Source: Methylosinus sporium (lineage in GTDB: Bacteria > Pseudomonadota > Alphaproteobacteria > Rhizobiales > Beijerinckiaceae). From it: DNA of 64,000 nucleotides. Made by a program: the position numbers and the translations under genes. Shown piece by piece: positions 1-8,690 of the stretch. Location: assembly GCF_003113265.1 (NCBI RefSeq), contig NZ_PUIV01000011.1, forward strand, positions 1-64,000, given 5' to 3'. Each line of letters opens with the position of its first letter. Position 1 is the stretch's first letter. Under the pieces are notes generated by a model. That model was not told the origin of the DNA. It searched no databases and saw only the letters and a program-made list of their open reading frames with translations.

Positions 1-407
1 AGATCCGATCGCTTCCGAAGGCTTGGGCTCACGGAACGGCTCTCGCTCTTCCCTGTGGACGGGAGAGAAACACCGGTCCGGCGACGCGCCGCCTGTCCAG
101 GGACGGGGGTCGCCGTCCCGGATGGAGCCGGCCCCCGCCCGCGTTCCCTGACCCGAGAAACGCGCCCTTGCGTCAGCGGGAGCGAGGGAGAGATAGGAAT
201 ATTTTCAGGATATGTCAAGAGCGGGCGGTGGGGGATTCGGCTTTTGGACCCGGAGGGGCCTTTGCCGCCAACGAATGACAAGCAGATCGCTGCTGCTAAA
301 GTTGACCGCTTCCTCAGGCCGACGCCGACGACTAATCTCGGGTCCAGGCGAAGCGCCAAACGTCTCTTTATTGCCCGGGAAGACCACTCGCATAGTTAGG
401 TTGAGCT
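1..407. other. Non-coding or unassigned left edge
   Basis: I see no recognisable gene, RNA or repeat in the first 407 bases. Short open frames exist on both strands, but they overlap one another, are rich in Arg/Pro/Gly as expected for random translation of GC-rich DNA, and match no family I know. Composition falls from GC-rich at the left to nearer 50 percent next to the kinase gene, so a junction between chromosomal backbone and acquired DNA could lie here. That last point is inference. Confidence 0.4.
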
Positions 408-1691
408 ATGGAATGTGATGCAGACATTTGGAACGACTGCCCATCTTGGAAAAACCGCTGGGAGGTTTTGCAACCGCTTCAAGGCGGCGCTCAGGGCAAC
501 GCCTATAAGGTCAGAAGAAAGAGCGACGATCGCATTGCGTTTCTGAAGTCGGTCAAGGCCCCAACCCATCCGGAGCGGCGAGCGCGTTTCTTCCGTGAAG
601 CCAGTGCCTACGAGTCATTCAATGTTGCAGGAGCGCCGACGCTCATCGAGAGCAACGCCCACAGGCACAAGGATTTTTCGTTTCATCCTTACATCGCTAC
701 TACGTTCATCGAAGGGCCAACGCTCCGGAAGTGGCGAGAAGAAAAGTCTGAGGTGGAATTAGAAACCGCGCTCGCTCTCACAATGTCGCTGCTTAATATT
801 TTGAGAGACTGTCACGCTGTTGGATTGATTCACCGAGATGTCAAACCCGACAACATCATACTCGTCCAAGGCGCCCCGGACAACGTCGTGCTACTGGACT
901 TTGGGCTGAATTATCATGAGCACGTCGACGCGGATTTCCAGACGGAGCATTGGCAGGAAGTCGGCAACCGGTTCCTTCGACTGCCGGAGCTTTCAGCCGG
1001 CAGTTACTTGAAGCAAGATCCGCGATCGGACATCACCTTCTGTGCTGGCATCCTCTTCTACGTCCTGACGGGCGACCATCCAGCCGTTCTCGAGGACGCG
1101 GAGGGGCGACTACCACACCAACGAGGCGAAGCTCCCTCTCGCCTTCTGAAGGCTTCCGGAGCAAGGTTGCGGCGTCTTCTGTCGTTATTCGACAACGCGT
1201 TCGAGCCAAAAATTGCCAACAGACTTTCGAGTGTGGAAGTCATGCGGGACGCTGTGATGACGATTATGGCCCCGGAAGACCCGATAGGGTCTCCAGAAAA
1301 TGATTTGATCGCCATTCGAACCGTGATGAATACTCAGTCAGAACGGCGTCGGCTCGAGTCGATAAATCGGTTCGAGTGTGCCATTCAGGAAGTCTGGACT
1401 CTCTATAAAGAAGTGCAGAATGAGTTGGAGGGAACGCTAGCGCTCAGCCAGACCGGGATGCACATCACTTCAGAGTTTGGAAGAAACACCCTTTTCTGGT
1501 CACGCAGAGGCTCCAGTGATCGCGTGCTCTCCACAACGTATGAGGTGTTGGAGGCTGGCGATGAGATTATAATCCGTATGTCTACCGAGTCGGTATACCG
1601 AACCCCATTGGCGGAGCCTAGTTATGAAACTCCATTCCGTGATGCAGTCCGGTCTTGGTTGCTCGCACGTCTGAATTCAGCGCTGCGCTAG
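408..1691 (+). CDS. Eukaryotic-like Ser/Thr protein kinase with uncharacterised C-terminal domain
   Basis: A 427-residue protein with a Hanks-type kinase fold in its first ~290 residues. Visible motifs in order are a glycine-rich loop (GGAQGNAYKV, ~residue 26), a candidate ATP-binding Lys in FLKSVK, a candidate helix-C Glu in REASAYE, the catalytic loop HRDVKPDN (~142-149) and the DFG metal-binding motif (~168). The catalytic set looks complete, so an active kinase is likely. The C-terminal ~130 residues match nothing I recognise. There is no obvious membrane segment, so it is probably cytosolic. Base composition is clearly lower in GC than the genes to its right and codon choice is more relaxed, which suggests horizontal acquisition. 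No phosphatase or substrate gene adjoins it. A role in phage defence or stress signalling is possible but unsupported here. Confidence 0.85.
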   Translation: MECDADIWNDCPSWKNRWEVLQPLQGGAQGNAYKVRRKSDDRIAFLKSVKAPTHPERRARFFREASAYESFNVAGAPTLIESNAHRHKDFSFHPYIATTFIEGPTLRKWREEKSEVELETALALTMSLLNILRDCHAVGLIHRDVKPDNIILVQGAPDNVVLLDFGLNYHEHVDADFQTEHWQEVGNRFLRLPELSAGSYLKQDPRSDITFCAGILFYVLTGDHPAVLEDAEGRLPHQRGEAPSRLLKASGARLRRLLSLFDNAFEPKIANRLSSVEVMRDAVMTIMAPEDPIGSPENDLIAIRTVMNTQSERRRLESINRFECAIQEVWTLYKEVQNELEGTLALSQTGMHITSEFGRNTLFWSRRGSSDRVLSTTYEVLEAGDEIIIRMSTESVYRTPLAEPSYETPFRDAVRSWLLARLNSALR

Positions 1692-1830
1692 CTTCGGGCT
1701 GACCGAGCTTTCCCCGAACGAGATCGAACAACCGCTCCTAGCGCATCGGCGAAATTCGGGCCGACGTGCTACCCGCCATCGGTTTTCGTCCAGCTTCCAA
1801 GTGATCGCTTCTTCCCGGCAAACACAATCG

Positions 1831-1936
1831 CCTCATCCTGAGGCGCTTTTTGCGCAACGCAAAAAGCCTCGAAGGATGATCCAGGATGCGCTTCGACGCT
1901 TCGAGACGCCCGCTTCGCGGGCTCCTCAGCGTGAGG
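1831..1936. repeat. REP-like palindromic element
   Basis: An imperfect long inverted repeat bounded by CCTCATCCTGAGG on the left and CCTCAGCGTGAGG on the right, with inner hairpins (CGCTTTTTGCG, GCGCTTCGACGC, CCCGCTTCGCGGG). The CTTCGAGACGC..GCTCCTCA core is shared with elements at ~25290-25391 and 50681-50813, so this is one family of dispersed elements in this genome. Confidence 0.75.
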
Positions 1937-2063
1937 GGCTGTCATGGCATGTGCGCGAAGCGATCGACCGGAAGCCACATCACATTTTGCGAGACCCTGC
2001 CGCCGTCATGGGTCCTACAGTGAGGAGGTTCGGCTTCTGAGCCGAAGCGGAGGCTAGCGCATT

Positions 2064-2119
2064 CCTTCTCCCGCTTGCGGGAGAAGGTGGCCCGGCGTAG
2101 CCGGGTCGGATGAGGGTCC
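2064..2119 (+). repeat. Dispersed palindromic repeat, type B, copy 1
   Basis: It contains the hairpins CTTCTCCCGCTTGCGGGAGAAG and GGCCCGGCGTAGCCGGGTC followed by GGATGAGGGTCC. A nearly identical copy lies at 22669-22724, with one base changed in the second loop. A diverged copy in opposite orientation lies at 2182-2238, so the two local copies could pair in a transcript. Confidence 0.8.
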
Positions 2120-2181
2120 CTGCAGATGAGCCGTTTCGAATTCAATTAAAAAGCGGCGTGCAACTGGGCGAGCGGCAGGAG

Positions 2182-2238
2182 CCCTCATCCGACCCCCGCT
2201 GACGCGAGGGCCACCTTCTCCCACGAGTGGGAGAAGGA
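2182..2238 (-). repeat. Dispersed palindromic repeat, type B, inverted copy
   Basis: It reads CCCTCATCCGACCC..GGCCACCTTCTCCCACGAGTGGGAGAAGG, the reverse orientation of the element at 2064-2119 with a diverged central hairpin. The head-to-head pair is separated by ~60 bases, an arrangement typical of BIME-type composite REP units. Confidence 0.75.
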
Positions 2239-2425
2239 AGCGCGCCGAAGATTCGGCGGGGGCGGCTCTTTGGGCGAAAAACTTGCCCCGAATCCATGGC
2301 CCGGGGGTTTCCTCTTTCGAAAAAACATGAAATCGCTCTCATTCTAAAATTCGCCGACGCGAGGGCCTTCCCCTTGCGCCTCGAACTGCGCCCGAAAGGG
2401 ACCGCGCCCGGAAATGGGAAAGACG

Positions 2426-4102
2426 ATGGCTGAGACAGAAGAATTGCCCCCGCGCGAAGCTATGGATTACGATGTCGTGATCGTCGGAGCCGGCCCGGCC
2501 GGCCTCTCCGCCGCGATCCGCCTCAAGCAGATTTCGCCCGATCTCTCGGTCGTCGTCATCGAGAAGGGCTCGGAGCCCGGCGCGCATATTCTCTCCGGCG
2601 CGGTCATCGATCCGATCGGCCTCGACCGCCTGCTGCCGGACTGGCGCAGCCGCGACGACGCGCCGCTGAAGACGCTCGTGACCAGCGACGACATGTTCTG
2701 GCTGACCTCGACCAGCGCCGTCACCATCCCGCATGTCATCAATCCGAAGCTGATGAGCAATGAAGGCAAGTTCATCGGCTCGCTCGCCAACGTCGTGCGC
2801 TGGCTGGCGCAGGAGGCGGAGGGGCTCGGCGTCGAAATCTATCCGGGCTTCGCCGGCGCGGAGCTGCTCTATGGCGAAAAGGGCGAGGTGCTCGGCGTCG
2901 CCACAGGCGATATGGGCGTCGGCCGCGACGGCGCGCCCAAGGACAGCTTTACCCGCGGCATGGAGCTGCGCGGCAAATATACGCTGATCGCGGAAGGCGC
3001 GCGCGGCTCGCTGGCCAAGGAGCTGCTGAAGAAATACGCGCTCGAAGCCAATAGCGAGCCGCAGAAATTCAGCATCGGCCTCAAGGAGCTGTGGCGCATC
3101 CCCAAGGAGAAGCACCGCCCCGGCCATATGCAGCATTCGGTCGGCTGGCCGCTCGCCGACGACACAGGCGGCGGCTCCTTCCTCTATCATTTCGACGAGG
3201 ATCTCGTTTCGGTCGGCTTCGTCGTCTATCTCAACTATTCCAATCCGACGCTCTCGCCCTTCGACGAGTTCCAGCGCTTCAAGGCGCATCCCGCCATCGC
3301 GCCGGTGCTGGAAGGCGGGCAGCGCCTCGCCTATGGCGCGCGCGCGCTCACCTCGGGCGGCTGGCAGAGCGTGCCCAAGCTCACCTTCCCCGGCGGCGCG
3401 CTGATCGGCTGCTCGGCCGGCTTCATGAACGTCCCGCGCATAAAGGGCTCGCACAACGCCGTGCTGTCCGGCATTCTCGCCGCCGATCATGTGGCGGCGG
3501 CGCTGGCCGAAGGCCGCGCGCATGACGAGGTTTCGGCCTATGACGCCGCCTGGCGCACGAGCGACATCGGCAAGGATTTGAAGCCGGTCCGCAATGTGAA
3601 GCCGCTGCTGTCGAAATTCGGCACCAAGCTCGGCATTGCGCTCGGCGGCTTCGACATGTGGACGAATGAGCTGTTCGGCTTCTCGATCTTCGGCACGCTG
3701 AAGCATGGCAAGCCGGATTACGCCTGCCTGAAGCCGCTCTCGCAGGTGACGCCGATCGTCTATCCGAAGCTCACCAGCAAGGTGGTCTTCGACAAGCTCT
3801 CCTCCGTGTTCGTCTCCAACACGAACCATGAGGAGGATCAGCCGTGCCATCTGAAGCTCGCCGATCCTTCGATCCCGATCGAGAAGAATCTGCCGATCTA
3901 TGGCGAGCCGGCGCGGCTCTATTGCCCGGCGGGCGTCTATGAGGTGGTCTATGCGGAGGAGGCGACGAAGAGCGATCCGCGCTTCGTCATCAACGCGCAG
4001 AATTGCGTGCACTGCAAGACTTGCGACATAAAGGACCCGGCGCAGAACATAAATTGGGTTCCGCCGGAGGGCGGCGGCGGCCCGAATTATCCGAATATGT
4101 GA
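2426..4102 (+). CDS. Electron-transfer flavoprotein:ubiquinone oxidoreductase
   Basis: ETF-QO takes electrons from reduced ETF, fed by acyl-CoA and other dehydrogenases, and passes them to ubiquinone at the inner membrane. The N-terminus has the FAD-binding motif VIVGAGPAGLSAAIRL. The C-terminus carries the 4Fe-4S ligands (a Cys in LYCPAGVYE, then NCVHCKTCDIKDP) and the family-typical ending PEGGGGPNYP. The length of ~558 residues is normal for the family. I chose the ATG at 2426 because MAETEELPPRE fits the family N-terminus; an in-frame ATG at 2414 would add four residues. The gene stands alone, and no etfAB is nearby. Confidence 0.95.
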   Translation: MAETEELPPREAMDYDVVIVGAGPAGLSAAIRLKQISPDLSVVVIEKGSEPGAHILSGAVIDPIGLDRLLPDWRSRDDAPLKTLVTSDDMFWLTSTSAVTIPHVINPKLMSNEGKFIGSLANVVRWLAQEAEGLGVEIYPGFAGAELLYGEKGEVLGVATGDMGVGRDGAPKDSFTRGMELRGKYTLIAEGARGSLAKELLKKYALEANSEPQKFSIGLKELWRIPKEKHRPGHMQHSVGWPLADDTGGGSFLYHFDEDLVSVGFVVYLNYSNPTLSPFDEFQRFKAHPAIAPVLEGGQRLAYGARALTSGGWQSVPKLTFPGGALIGCSAGFMNVPRIKGSHNAVLSGILAADHVAAALAEGRAHDEVSAYDAAWRTSDIGKDLKPVRNVKPLLSKFGTKLGIALGGFDMWTNELFGFSIFGTLKHGKPDYACLKPLSQVTPIVYPKLTSKVVFDKLSSVFVSNTNHEEDQPCHLKLADPSIPIEKNLPIYGEPARLYCPAGVYEVVYAEEATKSDPRFVINAQNCVHCKTCDIKDPAQNINWVPPEGGGGPNYPNM

Positions 4103-4176
4103 GCGTCGATCGATCGGGCGAGCACGGCAGGCGCCGCACAGGCGTCCGCCGGCCGCCGCAGCCATTGCGAGCGACA

Positions 4177-4971
4177 ATGTTCTTTCTTCTTTCCAAGATC
4201 GGCGAATTCTTCGTCAATCCGGCGCATGTCGCCATATTGCTGGCCGCGAGCGGCGTCGCCCTGCTGTTCACGCGCTTCGCCAAGACGGGCCGCACGCTGG
4301 CGGCGGCGGGGATATTCGCCCTCGTCGTCATGTCCTTCTCGCCGCTCGCGATCTATCTGGCGCTCCCCTTGGAGAATCGCTTCGCGCGGCCGGCGCCCGA
4401 TAGCCCCGCGCCGGACGGGATCATCGTGCTCGGCGGCGCCTTCGACGAGAACATCAGCATGGCGCGCGGCGGCGTCGCCTTCAATGACGCCGCCGAGCGC
4501 CTGACCGCCGCCGTCGAATTGGCCCGCCGCTATCCGAAAGCGCGCCTTCTCTTCACTGGCGGCTCGGCGGCGCTGCGCGGCTCGCCCTATTCCGAGGCGC
4601 AGGTCGCCGGGCGTTTCTTCGAGCAAATGGGCGTCGATCCGGCGCGGCTCATCCTCGAGGACAAATCGCGCAATACTTTCGAGAACGCCGTCTTCTCTCG
4701 CGAGCTGGCGGCGCCGAAGCCGGGCGAACGCTGGCTCCTGGTCACATCGGCGATGCATATGCCGCGCTCGGTCGGTATTTTCCGGCGCGTCGAATTTCCG
4801 GCGATCCCCTACCCTGTCGCCTATCGTACTCGGGGATATTGGACGGATATCAGCCTTCACAAAAATGCGGCGGATATGCTCCGCCTGACCGATCTCGCCA
4901 CGCATGAGTGGGTCGGCCTCGTCGCCTATCGTTTGAGCGGCAAGACCGACGCGCTGTTTCCCGCACCCTGA
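4177..4971 (+). CDS. YdcF/ElyC-type DUF218 membrane protein
   Basis: A 264-residue protein with two hydrophobic N-terminal segments (~15-35 and ~40-65) and then a DUF218 domain. Typical DUF218 features are DGIIVLGGAFDEN, the ERLTAAVELARRYP helix, LLFTGGSA, LEDKSRNTFENAVFS and LVTSAMHMPRSVGIFRR. Members are inner-membrane proteins, and E. coli ElyC and SanA affect envelope or peptidoglycan metabolism. The substrate is unknown. The start at 4177 gives a clean membrane-anchor N-terminus; the frame stays open further upstream into the ETF-QO gene, but that stretch does not look coding. Confidence 0.85.
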   Translation: MFFLLSKIGEFFVNPAHVAILLAASGVALLFTRFAKTGRTLAAAGIFALVVMSFSPLAIYLALPLENRFARPAPDSPAPDGIIVLGGAFDENISMARGGVAFNDAAERLTAAVELARRYPKARLLFTGGSAALRGSPYSEAQVAGRFFEQMGVDPARLILEDKSRNTFENAVFSRELAAPKPGERWLLVTSAMHMPRSVGIFRRVEFPAIPYPVAYRTRGYWTDISLHKNAADMLRLTDLATHEWVGLVAYRLSGKTDALFPAP

Positions 4972-4984
4972 GCGAGGCGAGACC

Positions 4985-5809
4985 TCAAGTCGTTCCGGTT
5001 CGGATCGAACCGGAATGACTTGAGATATCCCTTTGTTTGGTCGTGTTTTCTTCACGCGAACCGGTTCCCGCTTCGCTCGAAAACGCTCTAGGCGCTTTCG
5101 CGATCGCCAGCAGATTCTGCGACAAAATGCAGTCGAACGACCCCGTCTCCGCTGCATGGAGCGCGCGAAACAGGGTCGACCCGATCTGCCAGACGAGCGC
5201 TCTGAGACCACTTTTCAAATTATGTGGCCTGGGCTTGTCCTCATAGCATTCGATTTCGCGGAAGCCGATCGTCAGAAAGAGCTGTCGCACGGACGTCGAG
5301 GTGAAGGCCAATTCATGGGTCAGATCGCCATATAAGCTCCGTGAGCCGAAAATGCCCTCGGCATTGGGGACATGGGCGATGATATGTCCGCCCGGCCGCA
5401 GCACCCGGAAAATATCGCCGCACGCCTCGAACAAAACATCCCGGCTCATATGTTCCAGAACGTCGATGACGATGACGAGATCGACGGAGTTGTCGGCGGT
5501 GTTTTTCAATTCTTCTCGTAAATCGCCGAGCTTCACTTCGTGAACGCCGCCCTTTGCGGCGGCGGCGACCATTTCCGGCGAGGAATCGACGCCCGCCACA
5601 TTGCGATAGCCGGCCTTTTTCAGCCAAAATATCGCGCCGCCGGCGCCGCACCCCAAATCCAGAATACGAATATCGCGGTCGGCCGGGAGGTGGCGCGCAA
5701 TCAGATGATTGATGAATGGCGCTTCGGAACGGTAGCCGCTCGAAGAGCTCGCCCCGCCCTGTTCGCTCGAGACATAATGGTCATACAATCGGCGACGCCA
5801 ATCGGACAT
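4985..5809 (-). CDS. Class I SAM-dependent methyltransferase
   Basis: A 274-residue protein with the SAM-binding motif ILDLGCGAGG (~residue 55) and the later motif VDLVIVIDVLEHM, followed by an FRVLRPGGHIIAHVPN block as in the Methyltransf_11/UbiG-like group. The substrate cannot be told from sequence. I chose the ATG at 5809 (MSDWRRRLYDHY); the frame extends upstream without similarity to the family. It is convergent with the YdcF-like gene, with only 13 bases between the stops, and neighbours give no pathway hint. Confidence 0.85.
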   Translation of the reverse strand: MSDWRRRLYDHYVSSEQGGASSSSGYRSEAPFINHLIARHLPADRDIRILDLGCGAGGAIFWLKKAGYRNVAGVDSSPEMVAAAAKGGVHEVKLGDLREELKNTADNSVDLVIVIDVLEHMSRDVLFEACGDIFRVLRPGGHIIAHVPNAEGIFGSRSLYGDLTHELAFTSTSVRQLFLTIGFREIECYEDKPRPHNLKSGLRALVWQIGSTLFRALHAAETGSFDCILSQNLLAIAKAPRAFSSEAGTGSREENTTKQRDISSHSGSIRTGTT

Positions 5810-6207
5810 ACCGTCTCCCCCCGCTGAACCGGTCAGAGCCGCCCAAAGTCGTAGCGACGGCGGATTTCGTCGGCAATCCGTGAAAAGCGCGAGGCGCCCG
5901 CGATCGCCGCTTCCGGCCGCATGACGAAATCGCGCTCGGCGCAAAATTGTTGACTTCCGCCAAGGGCGCGGATAATCACCCCAGGTCCGGCGCGGGGAAA
6001 CCTTCGCCGGCCCGCACCCGTGGCCTTTCGTAAAAAAGGCCTGTCGGCCGGAATTCCGGCAGAGGAGGGCGCGTTCTTTTGACGCGAGAGGCATGACCTC
6101 GTCGCGCGGGAACGTGGTTCGGCGACGCTCGCCTCTGACCGAGGCCGGGCGCGGCGTCTCGTTTTCGCGCTTGTGCGAGGCTGCGAAAAAAAAGAGGACG
6201 CCGGCAA
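5810..6207. other. Intergenic region between methyltransferase and rpsD
   Basis: About 400 bases between two divergently transcribed genes. The only signal I noted is TTGACT at ~5949 followed by GATAAT with a short 15-base spacer on the + strand, a weak promoter candidate for rpsD. An AAAGAGGAC purine stretch just before 6208 can serve as the rpsD ribosome binding site. I see no RNA gene or conserved repeat. Confidence 0.4.
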
Positions 6208-6825
6208 GTGACGAAGCGCGCCGAAGCCAAATATAAAATCGACCGCCGTCTCGGACAGAACATCTGGGGCCGCCCGAAGAGCCCGGTGAACCGTCGCGAA
6301 TACGGCCCCGGCCAGCACGGCCAGCGCCGCAAGGGCAAGCCTTCCGACTTCGGCACGCAGCTCAAGGCCAAGCAGAAGCTCAAGGGCTATTACGGCAATA
6401 TCTCCGAGAAGCAGTTCCGCAAATATTATGCGGAGGCCATCCGGCTGAAGGGCGACTCGGGAGACAATCTGATCGGCCTGCTCGAGCGCCGTCTCGACGC
6501 CGTGGTCTATCGCGCCAAATTCGTGCCGACCGTCTTCGCCTCGCGGCAGTTCATCAACCACGGCCACATCAAGGTGAATGGCCGCCGGGTGAACATTCCG
6601 TCCTATCTGGTGAAGCCGGGCGACGTCGTCGAGGTGAAGGAGAGCTCCAGGCAGATCCTCATCGTCCTCGAGGCGGCCGGCCTCTCCGAGCGCGACGTGC
6701 CGGAATATTACGAGGTCGACCATCAGAAGATGACGGCCAAGCTCACGCGCGTGCCGCTCCCCTCCGAAGTGCCCTATCCGGTGCAGATGGAGCCGAACCT
6801 CGTCATCGAGTTCTACTCGCGCTGA
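6208..6825 (+). CDS. rpsD: 30S ribosomal protein S4
   Basis: A 205-residue S4, a primary 16S rRNA-binding protein of the small subunit. It has the alphaproteobacterial N-terminus ([19 protein letters not shown]), the [20 protein letters not shown] block and the S4 RNA-binding domain ([39 protein letters not shown]). Translation starts at GTG. The gene is monocistronic, away from the alpha operon as is usual in Alphaproteobacteria, and ends in a strong terminator. Confidence 0.98.
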   Translation: MTKRAEAKYKIDRRLGQNIWGRPKSPVNRREYGPGQHGQRRKGKPSDFGTQLKAKQKLKGYYGNISEKQFRKYYAEAIRLKGDSGDNLIGLLERRLDAVVYRAKFVPTVFASRQFINHGHIKVNGRRVNIPSYLVKPGDVVEVKESSRQILIVLEAAGLSERDVPEYYEVDHQKMTAKLTRVPLPSEVPYPVQMEPNLVIEFYSR

Positions 6826-6833
6826 TCGACATT

Positions 6834-6866
6834 CGCCGGCCCGGAGCTTTCGGGCCGGCGCTTTTT
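6834..6866 (+). terminator. Rho-independent terminator of rpsD
   Basis: A perfect 10-bp stem CGCCGGCCCG/CGGGCCGGCG (6834-6843 with 6851-6860), a 7-base loop and then CTTTTTC. It lies 9 bases after the rpsD stop. Confidence 0.9.
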
Positions 6867-7753
6867 CAGACCGCGGCGCTCGGCCGCACGGCCGCGACGG
6901 GGCGGAAGGGCGTATCATCCCCCGGCGTCGTCGGCGCATAATGGACGAACCGCAAACTAGAGTTCGCGCGGCCTTTGGTCAGCGCGCTCAGCGCCTCGCC
7001 ATAGCCGAGCAGTTCCGCGAGCGGCGCGGTCGCCGTTATCCGCGTGGTCTCGTCGCCCTGCTGCGCCTTCAGCGCCTGCGCGCGCCGCCCGCGCAAATCC
7101 GCGATCACCGCCTCCGCGCTGTCATTGGGCGCCGTGACTTCGACGCTCATGATCGGCTCCAGCAATTCGCTGCTCTTGGCGAGAGCCTCCCGCGTCGCGG
7201 CGCGCGCGGCGATCTCGAAGGCGAGCACCGATGAATCCGAGCCATGGCCGGCGCCGTCCACCAGCACGGCCTTCATCTCCACCACCGGACAACCGAGAAT
7301 GACGCCCGTCTCCGCCACGGAAACGACGCCGCGCTCCACGCCATCGACGAATTCGGCCGGGACCGCGCTCGCGGGCGCGCGATTTTCAAAAATCTCGCCG
7401 CCTGCGCCATCGGGATCGAAGACCAGCTTCACGCGGGCGTATTGGCCGGGCCGCTTATGGGTGAAATCGATCTCCTGGCGGCGCGACAGGCGCTCGCGAT
7501 AGGCGACGCGCGGCGCGCCGATGATCGCCTCCACCGGCGACAGCTCCAGAAATCGGGCGATGGTCTCTTTCAGCCGCTCCTCGCTCGCGGCCTCGAGCAG
7601 CGCGCGCGTTCGGTCGATCGCATCGAGGTCCGAGATGCGCAGTCCCGAAGCGCCGGCGGAGAGGCGCGCCAGCGCTTCGACGAGTTCTTCCCAATCATCT
7701 TCGTGCTTGGGCTCTATCGTCACCGAGACGAGCAGCGGCGAATTGATCATCAT
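6866..7753 (-). CDS. Stand-alone EF-G domain III-V protein lacking the GTPase domain
   Basis: A 295-residue protein matching only the C-terminal half of elongation factor G. Residues 1-~95 resemble a degenerate domain III (LLVSVTIEPK.., ..SPVEAIIGAPRVAYRERL). Domain IV follows (FDFTHKRPGQYARVK-like start, FENRAPASAVPAEFVDGVERG, GCPVVEMKAVLVDGAGHGSDSSVLAFEIA), keeping the tip-loop His region. Domain V has LLEPIMSVEV, DLRGRRAQ and LLGYGEALSALTKGRA. No G1-G5 GTPase motifs are present, and the upstream DNA does not encode them. The gene has its own ATG and an intact frame, so it looks like a maintained paralogue rather than decay. Its function is unknown; ribosome A-site binding through the tRNA-mimic domain is plausible. 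It is convergent with rpsD. Confidence 0.85.
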   Translation of the reverse strand: MMINSPLLVSVTIEPKHEDDWEELVEALARLSAGASGLRISDLDAIDRTRALLEAASEERLKETIARFLELSPVEAIIGAPRVAYRERLSRRQEIDFTHKRPGQYARVKLVFDPDGAGGEIFENRAPASAVPAEFVDGVERGVVSVAETGVILGCPVVEMKAVLVDGAGHGSDSSVLAFEIAARAATREALAKSSELLEPIMSVEVTAPNDSAEAVIADLRGRRAQALKAQQGDETTRITATAPLAELLGYGEALSALTKGRANSSLRFVHYAPTTPGDDTPFRPVAAVRPSAAV

Positions 7754-7846
7754 GGCCTCCCACTTCTCCCGCGCCGGCGGCGAATCGGGAGGAGGGAGGC
7801 TAGCCGCGGCGTATGACAGTAAGTCATACGCCGCGCTCGAGCCGGT

Positions 7847-8599
7847 TCAGTTGCGGCGCGCCAGAGAGCGCAGGAAGCCCTCCATATCCTCGGTCAGCTC
7901 TTGATCGATGGCCGGCGCCAATTTCAGCAGCAGATTGGCGACGAATGCCTGATCATTGCGCTTTTCCTCGAGCACCTCGCGAAGCACGGGGACATTGTCC
8001 TCGATATGGGTGAGGAAGGAGATGCCCTTCTCCAGCGTCTCGGTCCAGCGCTCGCGGCTCCACAGCGCCAGCGGATACATGATCTCATGGACGAAGTTGG
8101 ATTTGCGCGCCTGCTCGAAGAAGCGAATGCCCGCGTTCCAATTCTCCTTGGCGCGCATCGGCGGCGGCGGAATGTCGCCGAGCAGCATCTTCTTGCCGGC
8201 GGCGCCGACATGATCCTCGAGGCTGATCGGCGGGTCCATGGGGGTGCGGAAGGACCACAAGGAGGTCGAGCCGGGGAAATCCTTGCCCATGGCCTCGGTG
8301 AGCGCCGCCTCGACCTTGTCGGCCGCCGCCTTGTCGCCCTTGAGCGCCGCCGTCATGAAGAACGCGAAGACGGCGTCGCCGCCGTAATTGACCGCAGCGG
8401 CGCCCTTCAATTGCTGGTCCGTGAGCTTGGGCGTCACGCCATCGGCGGGAACCGTCACATCGCCGGCGCGCAGGGCGGTGATGAATGTCGTGATCTCCAG
8501 CCAGCCCATATAATTGGCGATGAAGGCGTCGGGATCGACATAGACGATCGCCAGATTGAGAGGCTGCTTGCGCTTTTGCAGTTCCGCCATGTCCGTCAT
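7847..8599 (-). CDS. Uncharacterised 250-residue protein paired with a Rieske protein
   Basis: I do not recognise this family. The protein is soluble, with no signal peptide or membrane segment. It is acidic and Ala/Leu-rich, with a mixed alpha character (WLEITTFITALRAGD near the N-terminus; NWNAGIRFFEQARKSNFVHEIMYPLALW and a helical C-terminus). No Cys-based metal motif is seen. The ATG at 8599 follows AAGGAT. It is transcribed right after the Rieske gene with a ~90-base gap, so the two are probably co-transcribed and may act together, for example as redox protein and partner. That role is inference from position only. Confidence 0.7.
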   Translation of the reverse strand: MTDMAELQKRKQPLNLAIVYVDPDAFIANYMGWLEITTFITALRAGDVTVPADGVTPKLTDQQLKGAAAVNYGGDAVFAFFMTAALKGDKAAADKVEAALTEAMGKDFPGSTSLWSFRTPMDPPISLEDHVGAAGKKMLLGDIPPPPMRAKENWNAGIRFFEQARKSNFVHEIMYPLALWSRERWTETLEKGISFLTHIEDNVPVLREVLEEKRNDQAFVANLLLKLAPAIDQELTEDMEGFLRSLARRN

Positions 8600-8690
8600 G
8601 GAATATCCTTCCTGTCCCCAGTCTCTGCTGTCCAGGTCTTTGCTTGGGCGCTCGCTTCCCGAGCCCCTCTCTCGGGCGCGGCGCCCGTCT

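Larger units (their letters stand above)
1692..2425. other. Intergenic region rich in palindromic repeats
   Basis: About 730 bases without a convincing gene. It holds three palindromic elements (1831-1936, 2064-2119, 2182-2238), annotated separately. The rest shows no recognisable coding or RNA feature. The promoter of the ETF-QO gene should lie near the right end, but I see no clear -35/-10 pair. Confidence 0.6.

Noticed and set aside
55-418. Open frames at the left edge in two + frames and one - frame
   Set aside because: They overlap each other, lack a family match and have the Arg/Pro/Gly bias of chance translation of GC-rich DNA.
2339-4177. A 612-codon open frame opposite the ETF-QO gene
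   Set aside because: It is a shadow of a clear ETF-QO gene; its Arg/Ala/Asp/His-rich text with no domain is typical of antisense frames at high GC.
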